NCBI GenBank assembly: GCA_029851415.1
Contig: CM056742.1
Coordinates: 91,130,748-91,194,747, forward strand
Direction: 5' to 3'
Origin: Eretmocerus hayati
Lineage: Eukaryota > Arthropoda > Insecta > Hymenoptera > Aphelinidae
DNA: 64,000 nt
The notes beneath the pieces are model-generated. The model searched no databases. It was not told where the DNA came from and saw only the letters and a list, made by a program, of their open reading frames with translations. This document shows, in pieces, positions 13,665 to 28,000 of this stretch; position 1 is the first letter of the stretch, and the number at the start of each line of letters is the position of its first letter. The translations under genes were made by a program, and so were the position numbers.

Positions 13665-16600
13665 CCCATAGCCGAGGGTGCTGACTAGGAATAAATTCTC
13701 TGGGGATCAGAGATGGTACGTGACTACTTAATCTAGGCTTCTGTAGAGTTTCGGATCCATTGGAACCTCCTACAACCCACAGTGGCGTCATAACTGGGCA
13801 GATAACTGCTCAAAGCTCGGTTCTGCCCTGTTTTGGGCCCCATAGCCAAGGTTGCTGACTGGTAATAAATTCTCTGGGCATCATGGGTGGTACATAACCA
13901 CTGGATCTGAGGTCTTGTAGAGTTTCGGGTCCATTGGATCAACTTACAATCCACAGTGGCGTCATAACTGCGCTGATAACTATCCAAAGCTCGATTTCGC
14001 CCTGTTTTGGGCCCCATAGCCGAGGGTGCTGACTGGTAATAAATTCTCTGGGTATCATTCATGGTACATGACCACTCGATCTGAGGTTCTGTCGAGTTTC
14101 GGGTCCATTGGATCATCCTCCAACCCACAGTGGCGTCATAACTGGGCAGATAACTGCTCAAGGCTCGATTTTTCCCTGTTTCGGGCCTCATAGCCGAGGG
14201 TGCTGGGTGGTAATAAATTCTCTGGGCATCATCAATGGTACATGATCACTCGATCTAAGATTCTGTAGAGTTTCGGGTTCATTGGAACATCCTACAACCC
14301 ACAGTGGCGTCATAACTGCGCAGATAACTGCTCAAAGCTCGATTTCGCCATGTTTTGGGCCCCATAGCCGAGGTCGCTGACTAGTAATGAGTTTTCTGGG
14401 CATCAGGGATGGTACGTGACTACTTGATCTATGGTTTTGTTGAGTTTCGGGTCCATTGGATCAACTGACAACCCACAGTGGCGTCATAACTTGGCAGATA
14501 ACTGCTCAAGGCTCGATTTTTCCCTGTTTCGGGCCTCATAGCCGAGGGTGCGGACTGGTAACAAATTCTCTGGGCATCATCAATGGTACATGATTACTTG
14601 GTCTAAGATTCTGTAGAGTTTCGTGTCCATTGGAACATCCTACAACCCACAGTGGATCATAACTGCGCAGATAACTGCTCAAAGCTCGATTTCGTCCTGT
14701 ATTGGGCCCCATAGCCGAGGGTGCTGACTAGTAATAAATTCTTTGGGCATCAGAGATAGTACAAGACTACTTGATCTAGGCTTCTGTAGAGTTTCGGGTC
14801 CATTGGAACCTCCTACAACCCACAGTGACGTCATAACTGTGCAGATAACTGCTCAAAGCTCGATTCTGCCCTGTTTTGGGCCTCATAGTCAAGGTTGCTG
14901 ACTGGTAATCGATTCCCTGGGCATCATCAATGGTACATAATCACTTGATCTAAGATTCTGCAGAGTTTCGGGTACATTAGTACATCCTACAACCCACAGT
15001 GGCGTCATAACTGCGCAGATAACTGCTCAAAGTTCGATTTCGCCCTATTTTGGGCCCCATAGCCGAGGGTGCTGACTAGTAATAAATTCTCTGGGCATCA
15101 GAGATAGTACGTCATTATTCGATCCAAGGTTCTGTGGAGTTTCGGGTCCATTGGATTAACATACAACCCACAGTGGCGTCACAACTGCGCAGATAACTGC
15201 TCAAATTTCGATTTCGCCCTGTTTTGGGCCCAATAGCCGAGGTTGCTGACTGGGGATAAATTTTTTGGGCATCATCAATGGTACATGATCACTTGATCTA
15301 AGATTCTGCAGAGTTTCGGTTCCATTGGAACATCCTACAACCCACAGTGGCGTCATAACTGCGCAGATAACTGCTCAAAGCTCGATTTCGCCCTATTTCG
15401 GACCTCATAGCCGAGGGTGCTGACTAGTAATAAATTCTCTGGGCATCACAGATGTTACTCGACTACTTGATCAAATGTTTTGTGGAGTTTCGGGTCCATT
15501 GGATCATCCTCCAACCCACAGTGGCGTCACAACTGCGCAGATAACTGCTCAAATTTCGATTTCGCCCTGTTTTGGGCCCCATAGCCGAGGGTGCTGACTA
15601 GTAATAAATTCTCTGGGCATCAGAGATAGTACGTCATTATTTGATCCAAGGTTCTGTGGAGTTTCGGGTCCATTGGATTAACTTACAACCCACAGTGGCG
15701 TCACAACTGCGCAGATAACTGCTCAAATTTCGATTTCGCCCTGTTTTGGGCCCCATAGCCGACGGTGCTGACTAGGAACAAATTTTCTGGGCATCAGAGA
15801 TAGTACGTGACTACTTGATCTGAGGTTCTGTCGAGTTTCGGGTCCATTGGATCATCCTCCAACCCACAGTGGCGTCATAACTTGGCAGATAACTGCTCAA
15901 GGCTCGATTTTTCCCTGTTTCGGGCCTCATAGCCGAGGGTGCGGACTGGTAACAAATTCTCTGGGCATCATCAATGGTACATGACTACTCGATCTAGGGT
16001 CCCGTAGAGTTTCGGGTCCATTGGATCAACTTACAACCCACAGTGGCGTCATAACTGCGCAGATCACTGCTCGAAGCTCGATTTCGCCCTGTTTCGGGCC
16101 CCATAGCTGAGGGTGCTGACTAGTAATAAGCTCTCTGGGCATCAGAGATAGAACGTAATTATCTGATCCAAGGTTCTGTGGAGTTTCGGGTCCATTGGAT
16201 TAACTTACAACCCACAGTGGCGTCACAACTGCGCAGATAACTGCTCAAATTCCGATTTCGCCCTGTTTTGGGCCCCATAGCCGAGGGTGCTGACTGGGAA
16301 TAAATTTTTTGGGCATCATCAATGGTACATGATCACTTGATCTAAGATTCTGCAGAGTTTTGGGTCCATTAGCACATCCTACAACCCACAGTGGCGTCAT
16401 AACTGCGCAGATAACTGCTCAAGGCTCGATTTCGCCCTATTTCGGGCCTCATCGCCGAGGGTGCTGACTAGTAATAAATTCTCTGGGCATCAGAGATGAT
16501 ACGTGACTACTTGATCAAATGTTTTGTGGAGTTTCGGGTCCATTAGAACTATTTGCAACCCACAGTGGCGTCATAACTGCGCAGATGACTGCTCAAAGCT

Positions 16601-17400
16601 TGATTTCGCCCTATTTCGGGCCTCATAGCCGAGGGTGCTGACTAGTAATAAATTCTCTGGGCATCAGAGATGGTACTCGACTACTTGATCAAATGTTTTG
16701 TGGAGTTTCGGATCCATTAGAACTATTTGCAACCCACAGTGGCGTCATAACTGCGCAGATAACTGCTCAAAGCTTGATTTCGACCTGTTTTGGGCCCGAT
16801 AGCCGAGGGTGCTGACTAGTAATAAATTCTCTGGGCATCAGAGATGGTACGTAATTATTTGATCCAAGGTTCTGTGGAGTTTCGGGTCCATTGGATTAAC
16901 TTACAACCCACAGTGGCGTCACAACTGCGCAGATAACTGCTCAAATTTCGATTTCGCCCTGTTTTGGGCCCCATAGCCGACGGTGCTGACTAGGAACAAA
17001 TTTTCTGGGCATCAGAGATAGTACGTGACTACTTGATCTGAGGTTCTGTCGAGTTTCGGGTCCATTGGATCATCCTCCAACCCACAGTGGCGTCATAACT
17101 GCGCAGATAACTGCTCAAAGCTTGATTTCGACCTGTTTTGGGCCCGATAGCCGAGGGTGCTGACTAGTAATAAATTCTCTGGGCATCAGAGTCAGTACGT
17201 GACTACTTGATCAAATGTTTTGTGCAGTTTCGGGTCCATGAAAACTATTTGCAACCCACAGAGGCGTCATAACTGCGCAGATAACTGATCAAAGATTGAT
17301 TTCGCCCTGTTTTGGGCCCGATAGGAGAGGGTGCTGACTGGAAATAAATTTTTTGGGCATCAGAAATAGTACGTGACTACTCGATCTAGGGTTCCGTAGA
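13665..17400 (+). repeat. Higher-order segmental copy 2 of a multi-monomer satellite block
   Basis: This segment matches 18,188-22,800 at an offset of 4,523 bp up to about 15,100, then at 5,219 bp to about 17,098, then at 5,393 bp to about 17,400. Each offset step is a whole number of 174-bp monomers within 1 bp. The part from 14,264 to about 14,880 also matches 1 to about 610. Shared rare variants include the CCATTAGCACATCC monomer (16,366 and 21,585) and AATCGATT near 14,908 and 19,431. Boundaries are approximate because neighbouring monomers are themselves similar. Confidence 0.8.
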
Positions 17401-18187
17401 GTTTCGGGTCCATTGGATCGTCCTCCAACCCACAGTGGCGTCATAACTGGGCAGATAACTGCTCAAGGCTCGATTGTTCCCTGTTTCGGGCCTCATAGCC
17501 GAGGGTGCTGACTGGTAATAAATTCTCTGGGCATCATCAATGGGACATGATCACTCGATCTAAGATTCTGTAGAGTTTCGGGTCCATTGGAACATCCTAC
17601 AACCCACAGTGGCGTCACAACTGCGCAGATCACTGCTCGAAGCTCGATTTCGCCCTGTTTCGGGCCCCATAGCTGAGGGTGCTGACTAGTAATAAGCTCT
17701 CTGGGCATCAGAGATAGAACGTAATTATCTGGTCCAAGGTCCTGTGGAGTTTCGGGTCCATTGGATTAACTTACAACCCACAGTGGCGTCACAACTGCGC
17801 AGATAACTGCTCAAATTCCGATTTCGCCCTGTTTTGGGCCCCATAGCCGAGGGTGCGGACTGGTAACAAATTCTCTGGGCATCATCAATGGTACATGACT
17901 ACTCGATCTAGGGTTCCGTAGAGTTTCGGGTCCATTCGATCAACTTACAACCCACAGTGGCGTCATAACTGCGCAGATAACTGCTCAAAGCTTGATTTCG
18001 ACCTGTTTTGGGCCCGATAGCCGAGGGTGCTGACTGGGAATAAATTTTTTGGGCATCTTCAATGGTACATGATCACTTGATCTAAGATTCTGCAGAGTTT
18101 CGGGTCCATTGGAACATCCTACAACCCACAGTGGCGTCATAACTGCGCAGATAACTGCTCAAAGCTCGATTTCGCCCTATTTCGGGC

Positions 18188-21100
18188 CTCATAGCCGAGG
18201 GTGCTGACTAGGAATAAATTCTCTGGGGATCAGAGATGGTACGTGACTACTTAATCTAGGCTTCTGTAGAGTTTCGGATCCATTGGAACCTCCTACAACC
18301 CACAGTGGCGTCATAACTGGGCAGATAACTGCTCAAAGCTCGGTTCTGCCCTGTTTTGGGCCCCATAGCCAAGGTTGCTGACTGGTAATAAATTCTCTGG
18401 GCATCATGGGTGGTACATAACCACTGGATCTGAGGTCTTGTAGAGTTTCGGGTCCATTGGATTAACTTACAACCCACAGTGGCGTCACAACTGCGCAGAT
18501 AACTGCTCAAATTCCGATTTCGCCCTGTTTTGGGCCCCATAGCCGAGGGTGCTGACTGGTAATAAATTCTCTGGGTATCATTCATGGTACATGACCACTC
18601 GATCTGAGGTTCTGTCGAGTTTCGGGTCCATTGGATCATCCTCCAACCCACAGTGGCGTCATAACTGGGCAGATAACTGCTCAAGGCTCGATTTTTCCCT
18701 GTTTCGGGCCTCATAGCCGAGGGTGCTGGGTGGTAATAAATTCTCTGGGCATCATCAATGGTACATGATCACTCGATCTAAGTTTATGTAGAGTTTCGGG
18801 TTCATTGGAACATCCTACAACCCACAGTGGCGTCATAACTGCGCAGATAACTGCTCAAAGCTCGATTTCGCCATGTTTTGGGCCCCATAGCCGAGGGTGC
18901 TGACTAGTAATGAGTTTTCTGGGCATCAGGGATGGTACGTGACTACTTGATCTATGGTTTTGTTGAGTTTCGGGTCCATTGGATCAACTGACAACCCACA
19001 GTGGCGTCATAACTTGGCAGATAACTGCTCAAGGCTCGATTTTTCCCTGTTTCGGGCCTCATAGCCGAGGGTGCGGACTGGTAACAAATTCTCTGGGCAT
19101 CATCAATGGTACATGATTACTTGGTCTAAGATTCTGTAGAGTTCCGTGTCCATTGGAACATCCTACAACCCACAGTGGATCATAACTGCGCAGATAACTG
19201 CTCAAAGCTCGATTTCGTCCTGTATTGGGCCCCATAGCCGAGGGTGCTGACTAGTAATAAATTCTTTGGGCATCAGAGATAGTACAAGACTACTTGATCT
19301 AGGCTTCTGTAGAGTTTCGGGTCCATTGGAACCTCCTACAACCCACAGTGACGTCATAACTGTGCAGATAACTGCTCAAAGCTCGATTCTGCCCTGTTTT
19401 GGGCCTCATAGCCAAGGTTGCTGACTGGTAATCGATTTCCTGGGCATCATCAATGGTACATAATCACTTGATCTAAGATTCTGCAGAGTTTCGGGTCCAT
19501 TAGTACATCCTACAACCCACAGTGGCGTCATAACTGCGCAGATAACTGCTCAAAGTTCGATTTCGCCCTATTTTGGGCCCCATAGCCGAGGGTGCTGACT
19601 AGTAATAAATTCTCTGGGCATCAGAGTCGGTACGTGACTACTTGATCAAATGTTTTGTGCAGTTTCGGGTCCATGAGAACTATTTGCAACCCACAGAGGC
19701 GTCATAACTGCGCAGATAACTGATCAAAGATTGATTTCGCCCTGTTTTGGGCCCGATAGGAGAGGGTGCTGACTAGAAACAAATTTTCTGGGCATCAGAG
19801 ATAGTACGTGACTACTTGATCTGAGGTTCTGTAGAGTTTTGGGTCCATTGGATCATCCTCCAACCCACAGTGGCGTGACAACTGCGCAGATAACTGCTCA
19901 AATTTCGATTTCGCCCTGTTTTGGGCCCCATAGCCGAGGGTGCTGACTGGTAATGGATTCTCTGGGCATCGAAGATGGTACGTTACTACTTCATCTATGA
20001 TTTTGTGGAGTTTTGGGTCCATTAGAACCATTTGCAACCCACAGTCGCGTCATAACTGGGCAGATAACTGCTAAAGGCTCGATTTTCCCCTGTTTCGGGC
20101 CTCATAGCCGAGGGTGATGACTGGTAACAAATTCTCTGGGCATCATCAATGGTACATGGTCACTTGATCTAAGATTCTGTAGAGTTTCGGGTCCATTGGA
20201 ACATCCTACAACCCACAGTGGCGTCACAACTGCGCAGATCACTGCTCGAAGCTCGATTTCGCCCTGTTTCGGGCCCCATAGCTGAGGGTGCTGACTAGTA
20301 ATAAATTCTCTGGGCATCAGAGATAGTACGTCATTATTTGATCCAAGGTTCTGTGGAGTTTCGGGTCCATTGGATTAACATACAACCCACAGTGGCGTCA
20401 CAACTGCGCAGATAACTGCTGAAATTTCGATTTCGCCCTGTTTTGGGCCCCATAGCCGAGGTTGCTGACTGGGAATAAATTTTTTGGGCATCATCAATGG
20501 TACATGTCCACTTGATCTAAGATTCTGCAGAGTTTCGGGTCCATTGGAACATCCTACAACCCACAGTGGCGTCATAACTGCGCAGATAACTGCTCAAAGC
20601 TCGATTTCGCCCTATTTCGGACCTCATAGCCGAGGGTGCTGACTAGTAATAAATTCTCTGGGCATCACAGATGGTACTCGACTACTTGATCAAATGTTTT
20701 GTGGAGTTTCGGGTCCATTGGATCATCCTCCAACCCACAGTGGCGTCACAACTGCGCAGATAACTGCTCAAATTTCGATTTCGCCCTGTTTTGGGCCCCA
20801 TAGCCGAGGGTGCTGACTAGTAATAAATTCTCTGGGCATCAGAGATAGTACGTCATTATTTGATCCAAGGTTCTGTGGAGTTTCGGGTCCATTGGATTAA
20901 CTTACAACCCACAGTGGCGTCACAACTGCGCAGATAACTGCTCAAATTTCGATTTCGCCCTGTTTTGGGCCCCATAGCCGACGGTGCTGACTAGGAACAA
21001 ATTTTCTGGGCATCAGAGATAGTACGTGACTACTTGATCTGAGGTTCTGTCGAGTTTCGGGTCCATTGGATCATCCTCCAACCCACAGTGGCGTCATAAC

Positions 21101-22800
21101 TTGGCAGATAACTGCTCAAGGCTCGATTTTTCCCTGTTTCGGGCCTCATAGCCGAGGGTGCGGACTGGTAACAAATTCTCTGGGCATCATCAATGGTACA
21201 TGACTACTCGATTTAGGGTTCCGTAGAGTTTCGGGTCCATTGGATCAACTTACAACCCACAGTGGCGTCATAACTGCGCAGATCACTGCTCGAAGCTCGA
21301 TTTCGCCCTGTTTCGGGCCCCATAGCTGAGGGTGCTGACTAGTAATAAGCTCTCTGGGCATCAGAGATAGAACGTAATTATCTGATCCAAGGTTCTGTGG
21401 AGTTTCGGGTCCATTGGATTAACTTACAACCCACAGTGGCGTCACAACTGCGCAGATAACTGCTCAAATTCCGATTTCGCCCTGTTTTGGGCCCCATAGC
21501 CGAGGGTGCTGACTGGGAATAAATTTTTTGGGCATCATCAATGGTACATGATCACTTGATCTAAGATTCTGCAGAGTTTTGGGTCCATTAGCACATCCTA
21601 CAACCCACAGTGGCGTCATAACTGCGCAGATAACTGCTCAAGGCTCGATTTCGCCCTATTTCGGGCCTCATCGCCGAGGGTGCTGACTAGTAATAAATTC
21701 TCTGGGCATCAGAGATGATACGTGACTACTTGATCAAATGTTTTGTGGAGTTTCGGGTCCATTAGAACTATTTGCAACCCACAGTGGCGTCATAACTGCG
21801 CAGATGACTGCTCAAAGCTTGATTTCGCCCTATTTCGGGCCTCATAGCCGAGGGTGCTGACTAGTAATAAATTCTCTGGGCATCAGAGATGGTACTCGAC
21901 TACTTGATCAAATGTTTTGTGGAGTTTCGGATCCATTAGAACTATTTGCAACCCACAGTGGCGTCATAACTGCGCAGATAACTGCTCAAAGCTTGATTTC
22001 GACCTGTTTTGGGCCCGATAGCCGAGGGTGCTGACTAGTAATAAATTCTCTGGGCATCAGAGATGGTACGTAATTATTTGATCCAAGGTTCTGTGGAGTT
22101 TCGGGTCCATTGGATTAACTTACAACCCACAGTGGCGTCACAACTGCGCAGATAACTGCTCAAATTTCGATTTCGCCCTGTTTTGGGCCCCATAGCCGAC
22201 GGTGCTGACTAGGAACAAATTTTCTGGGCATCAGAGATAGTACGTGACTACTTGATCTGAGGTTCTGTCGAGTTTCGGGTCCATTGGATCATCCTCCAAC
22301 CCACAGTGGCGTCATAACTTGGCAGATAACTGCTCAAGGCTCGATTTTTCCCTGTTTCGGGCCTCATAGCCGAGGGTGCGGACTGGTAACAAATTCTCTG
22401 GACATCATCAATGGTACATGACTACTCGATCAAGGGTTCCGTAGAGTTTCGGGTCCATTGGATCAACTTACAACCCACAGTGGCGTCATAACTGCGCAGA
22501 TAACTGCTCAAAGCTTGATTTCGACCTGTTTTGGGCCCGATAGCCGAGGGTGCTGACTAGTAATAAATTCTCTGGGCATCAGAGTCAGTACGTGACTACT
22601 TGATCAAATGTTTTGTGCAGTTTCGGGTCCATGAGAACTATTTGCAACCCACAGAGGCGTCATAACTGCGCAGATAACTGATCAAAGATTGATTTCGCCC
22701 TGTTTTGGGCCCGATAGGAGAGGGTGCTAACTGGAAATAAATTTTTTGGGCATCAGAAATAGTACGTGACTACTCGATCTAGGGTTCCGTAGAGTTTCGG
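18188..22800 (+). repeat. Higher-order segmental copy 3 of the same satellite block
   Basis: This is the counterpart of 13,665-17,400. It carries four monomers (about 19,625-20,330) that copy 2 lacks. Those four resemble 835-1,550 at the start of the window at an offset of 18,786 bp, so this copy joins sequence known from two other places. It also keeps one monomer, near 22,320-22,490, that copy 2 lacks. The right part overlaps the first unit of the 3,264-bp tandem duplication. Confidence 0.78.
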
Positions 22801-25020
22801 GTCCATTGGATCAACTTACAACCCACAGTGGCGTCATAACTGCGCAGATAACTGCTCAAAGCTTGATTTCGACCCGTTTTGGGCCCGATAGCCGACGGTG
22901 CTGACTAGAAACAAATTTTCTGGGCATCAGAGATAGTATGTGACTACTTGATCTGAGGTTCTGTCGAGTTTTGGGTCCATTGGATCATCCTCCAACCCAC
23001 AGTGGCGTGACAACTGCGCAGATAACTGCTCAGGGCTCGATTTTCCCCTGTTTCGGGCCTCATAGCCGAGGGTGCTGACTGGTAATAAATTCTCTGGGCA
23101 TCATCAATGGTACATGGTCACTTGATCTAAGATTCTGTAGAGTTTCGGGTCCATTGGAACATCCTACAACCCACAGTGGCGTCACAACTGCGCAGATCAC
23201 TGCTCGAAGCTCGATTTCGCCCTGTTTCGGGCCCCATAGCTGAGGGTGCTGACTAGTAATAAATTCTCTGGGCATCAGAGATAGTACGTAATTATTTGAT
23301 CCAAGGTTCTGTGGAGTTTCGGGTCCATTGGATTAATTTACAACCCACAGTGGCGTCACAACTGCGCAGATAACTGCTCAAATTTCGATTTCGCCCTGTT
23401 TTGGGCCCCATAGCCGAGGGTGCTGACTGGGAATAAATTTTTTGGGCATCATCAATGGTACATGATCACTTGATCTAAGATTCTGCAAAGTTTCGGGTCC
23501 ATTGGAACATCCTACAACCCACAGTGGCGTCATAACTGCGCAGATAACTGCTCAAAGCTCGATTTCGCCCTATTTCGGGCCTCATAGCCGAGGGTGCTGA
23601 CTAGTAATAAATTCTCTGGGCATCAGAGATGGTACGTGACTACTTGATCAAATGTTTTGTGGAGTTTCGGGTACATTAGAACTATTTGCAACCCACAGTG
23701 GCGTCATAACTGCGCAGATGACTGCTCAAAGCTTGATTTCGCCCTATTTCGGGCCTCATAGCCGAGGGTGCTGACTAGTAGTAAATTTGCTGGGCATCAG
23801 AGATAGTACGTAATTATTTGATCCAAGGTTCTGTGGAGTTTCGGGTCCATTGGATTAACTTACAACCCACAATGGCGTCACAACTGCGCAGATAACTGCT
23901 CAAATTTCGATTCCGCCCTGTTTTGGGCCCCATAGCCGACGGTGCTGACTAGGAACAAATTTTCTGGGCATTAGAGATAATACGTGACTACTTGATCTGA
24001 GGTTCTGTCGAGTTCCGGGTCCATTGGATCATCCTCCAACCCACAGTGGCGTCATAACTTGGCAGATAACTGCTCAAGGCTCGATTTTCCCCTGTTTCGG
24101 GCCTCATAGCCGAGGGTGCGGACTGGTAACAAATTCTCTGGGCATCATCAATGGTACATGATTACTTGGTCTAAGATTCTGTAGAGTTTCGGGTCCATTG
24201 GAACATCCTACAACCCACAGTAGCGTCATAACTGCGCAGATAACTGCTCAAAGCTCGATTTCGCCCTGTATTGGGCCCCATAGCCGAGGGTGCTGACTAG
24301 TAATGAATTCTTTGGGCAGTTTCGGGTCCATGAGAACTATTTGCAACCCACAGAGGCGTCATAACTGCGCAGATAACTGATCCAAGATTGATTTCGCCCT
24401 GTTTTGGGCCCGATAGGAGAGGGTGCTGACTGGAAATAAATTCTCTGGGCATCAGAGTCGGTACGTGACTACTTGATCAAATGTTTTGTGCAGTTTCGGG
24501 TCCATGAGAACTATTTGCAACCCACAGAGGCGTCATAACTGCGCAGATAACTGATCAAAGATTGATTTCGCCCTGTTTTGGGCCCGATAAGAGAGGGTGC
24601 TGACTGGAAATGAATTTTTTGGGCATCAGGAATAGTATGTGACTACTCGATCTAGGTTCCGTAGAGTTTCGGGTCCATTGGATCATCCTCCAACCCACAG
24701 TGGCGTCATAACTGGGCAGATAACTGCTCAAGGCTCGATTTTTCCCTGTTTCGGGCCTCATAGCCGAGGGGGCTGACTGGTAATAAATTCTCTGGGCATC
24801 ATCAATGGTACATGATCACTCGATCTAAGATTCTGTAGAGTTTCGGGTCCATTGGAACATCCTACAACCCACAGTGGCGTCACAACTGCGCAGATCACTG
24901 CTCGAAGCTCGATTTCGCCCTGTTTCGGGCCCCATAGCTGAGGGTGCTGACTAGTAATAACTTCTCTGGGCATCAGAGATAGTACGTGATTATTTGATCC
25001 AAGGTTCTGTGGAGTTTCGG
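21757..25020 (+). repeat. 3,264-bp tandem duplication, unit 1 (19 monomers minus 42 bp)
   Basis: The unit is followed directly by a second copy at a constant offset of 3,264 bp. By eye I found fewer than about ten differences, so identity is above 99%. The length is 19 monomers (3,306 bp) less 42 bp. A 41-bp deletion inside a monomer at about 24,317 and a missing G near 24,657 explain that, and both are present in each copy. Both lesions therefore predate the duplication. Confidence 0.92.
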
Positions 25021-28000
25021 GTCCATTAGAACTATTTGCAACCCACAGTGGCGTCATAACTGCGCAGATGACTGCTCAAAGCTTGATTTCGCCCTATTTC
25101 GGGCCTCATAGCCGAGGGTGCTGACTAGTAATAAATTCTCTGGGCATCAGAGATGGTACTCGACTACTTGATCAAATGTTTTGTGGAGTTTCGGATCCAT
25201 TAGAACTATTTGCAACCCACAGTGGCGTCATAACTGCGCAGATAACTGCTCAAAGCTTGATTTCGACCTGTTTTGGGCCCGATAGCCGAGGGTGCTGACT
25301 AGTAATAAATTCTCTGGGCATCAGAGATGGTACGTAATTATTTGATCCAAGGTTCTGTGGAGTTTCGGGTCCATTGGATTAACTTACAACCCACAGTGGC
25401 GTCACAACTGCGCAGATAACTGCTCAAATTTCGATTTCGCCCTGTTTTGGGCCCCATAGCCGACGGTGCTGACTAGGAACAAATTTTCTGGGCATCAGAG
25501 ATAGTACGTGACTACTTGATCTGAGGTTCTGTCGAGTTTCGGGTCCATTGGATCATCCTCCAACCCACAGTGGCGTCATAACTTGGCAGATAACTGCTCA
25601 AGGCTCGATTTTTCCCTGTTTCGGGCCTCATAGCCGAGGGTGCGGACTGGTAACAAATTCTCTGGACATCATCAATGGTACATGACTACTCGATCAAGGG
25701 TTCCGTAGAGTTTCGGGTCCATTGGATCAACTTACAACCCACAGTGGCGTCATAACTGCGCAGATAACTGCTCAAAGCTTGATTTCGACCTGTTTTGGGC
25801 CCGATAGCCGAGGGTGCTGACTAGTAATAAATTCTCTGGGCATCAGAGTCAGTACGTGACTACTTGATCAAATGTTTTGTGCAGTTTCGGGTCCATGAGA
25901 ACTATTTGCAACCCACAGAGGCGTCATAACTGCGCAGATAACTGATCAAAGATTGATTTCGCCCTGTTTTGGGCCCGATAGGAGAGGGTGCTAACTGGAA
26001 ATAAATTTTTTGGGCATCAGAAATAGTACGTGACTACTCGATCTAGGGTTCCGTAGAGTTTCGGGTCCATTGGATCAACTTACAACCCACAGTGGCGTCA
26101 TAACTGCGCAGATAACTGCTCAAAGCTTGATTTCGACCCGTTTTGGGCCCGATAGCCGACGGTGCTGACTAGAAACAAATTTTCTGGGCATCAGAGATAG
26201 TATGTGACTACTTGATCTGAGGTTCTGTCGAGTTTTGGGTCCATTGGATCATCCTCCAACCCACAGTGGCGTGACAACTGCGCAGATAACTGCTCAGGGC
26301 TCGATTTTCCCCTGTTTCGGGCCTCATAGCCGAGGGTGCTGACTGGTAATAAATTCTCTGGGCATCATCAATGGTACATGGTCACTTGATCTAAGATTCT
26401 GTAGAGTTTCGGGTCCATTGGAACATCCTACAACCCACAGTTGCGTCACAACTGCGCAGATCACTGCTCGAAGCTCGATTTCGCCCTGTTTCGGGCCCCA
26501 TAGCTGAGGGTGCTGACTAGTAATAAATTCTCTGGGCATCAGAGATAGTACGTAATTATTTGATCCAAGGTTCTGTGGAGTTTCGGGTCCATTGGATTAA
26601 TTTACAACCCACAGTGGCGTCACAACTGCGCAGATAACTGCTCAAATTTCGATTTCGCCCTGTTTTGGGCCCCATAGCCGAGGAAGCTGACTGGGAATGA
26701 ATTTTTTGGGCATCATCAATGGTACATGATCACTTGATCTAAGATTCTGCGAAGTTTCGGGTCCATTGGAACATCCTACAACCCACAGTGGCGTCATAAC
26801 TGCGCAGATAACTGCTCAAAGCTCGATTTCGCCCTATTTCGGGCCTCATAGCCGAGGGTGCTGACTAGTAATAAATTCTCTGGGCATCAGAGATGGTACG
26901 TGACTACTTGATCAAATGTTTTGTGGAGTTTCGGGTACATTAGAACTATTTGCAACCCACAGTGGCGTCATAACTGCGCAGATGACTGCTCAAAGCTTGA
27001 TTTCGCCCTATTTCGGGCCTCATAGCCGAGGGTGCTGACTAGTAGTAAATTTGCTGGGCATCAGAGATAGTACGTAATTATTTGATCCAAGGTTCTGTGG
27101 AGTTTCGGGTCCATTGGATTAACTTACAACCCACAATGGCGTCACAACTGCGCAGATAACTGCTCAAATTTCGATTCCGCCCTGTTTTGGGCCCCATAGC
27201 CGACGGTGCTGACTAGGAACAAATTTTCTGGGCATTAGAGATAATACGTGACTACTTGATCTGAGGTTCTGTCGAGTTCCGGGTCCATTGGATCATCCTC
27301 CAACCCACAGTGGCGTCATAACTTGGCAGATAACTGCTCAAGGCTCGATTTTCCCCTGTTTCGGGCCTCATAGCCGAGGGTGCGGACTGGTAACAAATTC
27401 TCTGGGCATCATCAATGGTACATGATTACTTGGTCTAAGAATCTGTAGAGTTTCGGGTCCATTGGAACATCCTACAACCCACAGTAGCGTCATAACTGCG
27501 CAGATAACTGCTCAAAGCTCGATTTCGCCCTGTATTGGGCCCCATAGCCGAGGGTGCTGACTAGTAATGAATTCTTTGGGCAGTTTCGGGTCCATGAGAA
27601 CTATTTGCAACCCACAGAGGCGTCATAACTGCGCAGATAACTGATCCAAGATTGATTTCGCCCTGTTTTGGGCCCGATAGGAGAGGGTGCTGACTGGAAA
27701 TAAATTCTCTGGGCATCAGAGTCGGTACGTGACTACTTGATCAAATGTTTTGTGCAGTTTCGGGTCCATGAGAACTATTTGCAACCCACAGAGGCGTCAT
27801 AACTGCGCAGATAACTGATCAAAGATTGATTTCGCCCTGTTTTGGGCCCGATAAGAGAGGGTGCTGACTGGAAATGAATTTTTTGGGCATCAGGAATAGT
27901 ATGTGACTACTCGATCTAGGTTCCGTAGAGTTTCGGGTCCATTGGATCATCCTCCAACCCACAGTGGCGTCATAACTGGGCAGATAACTGCTCAAGGCTC

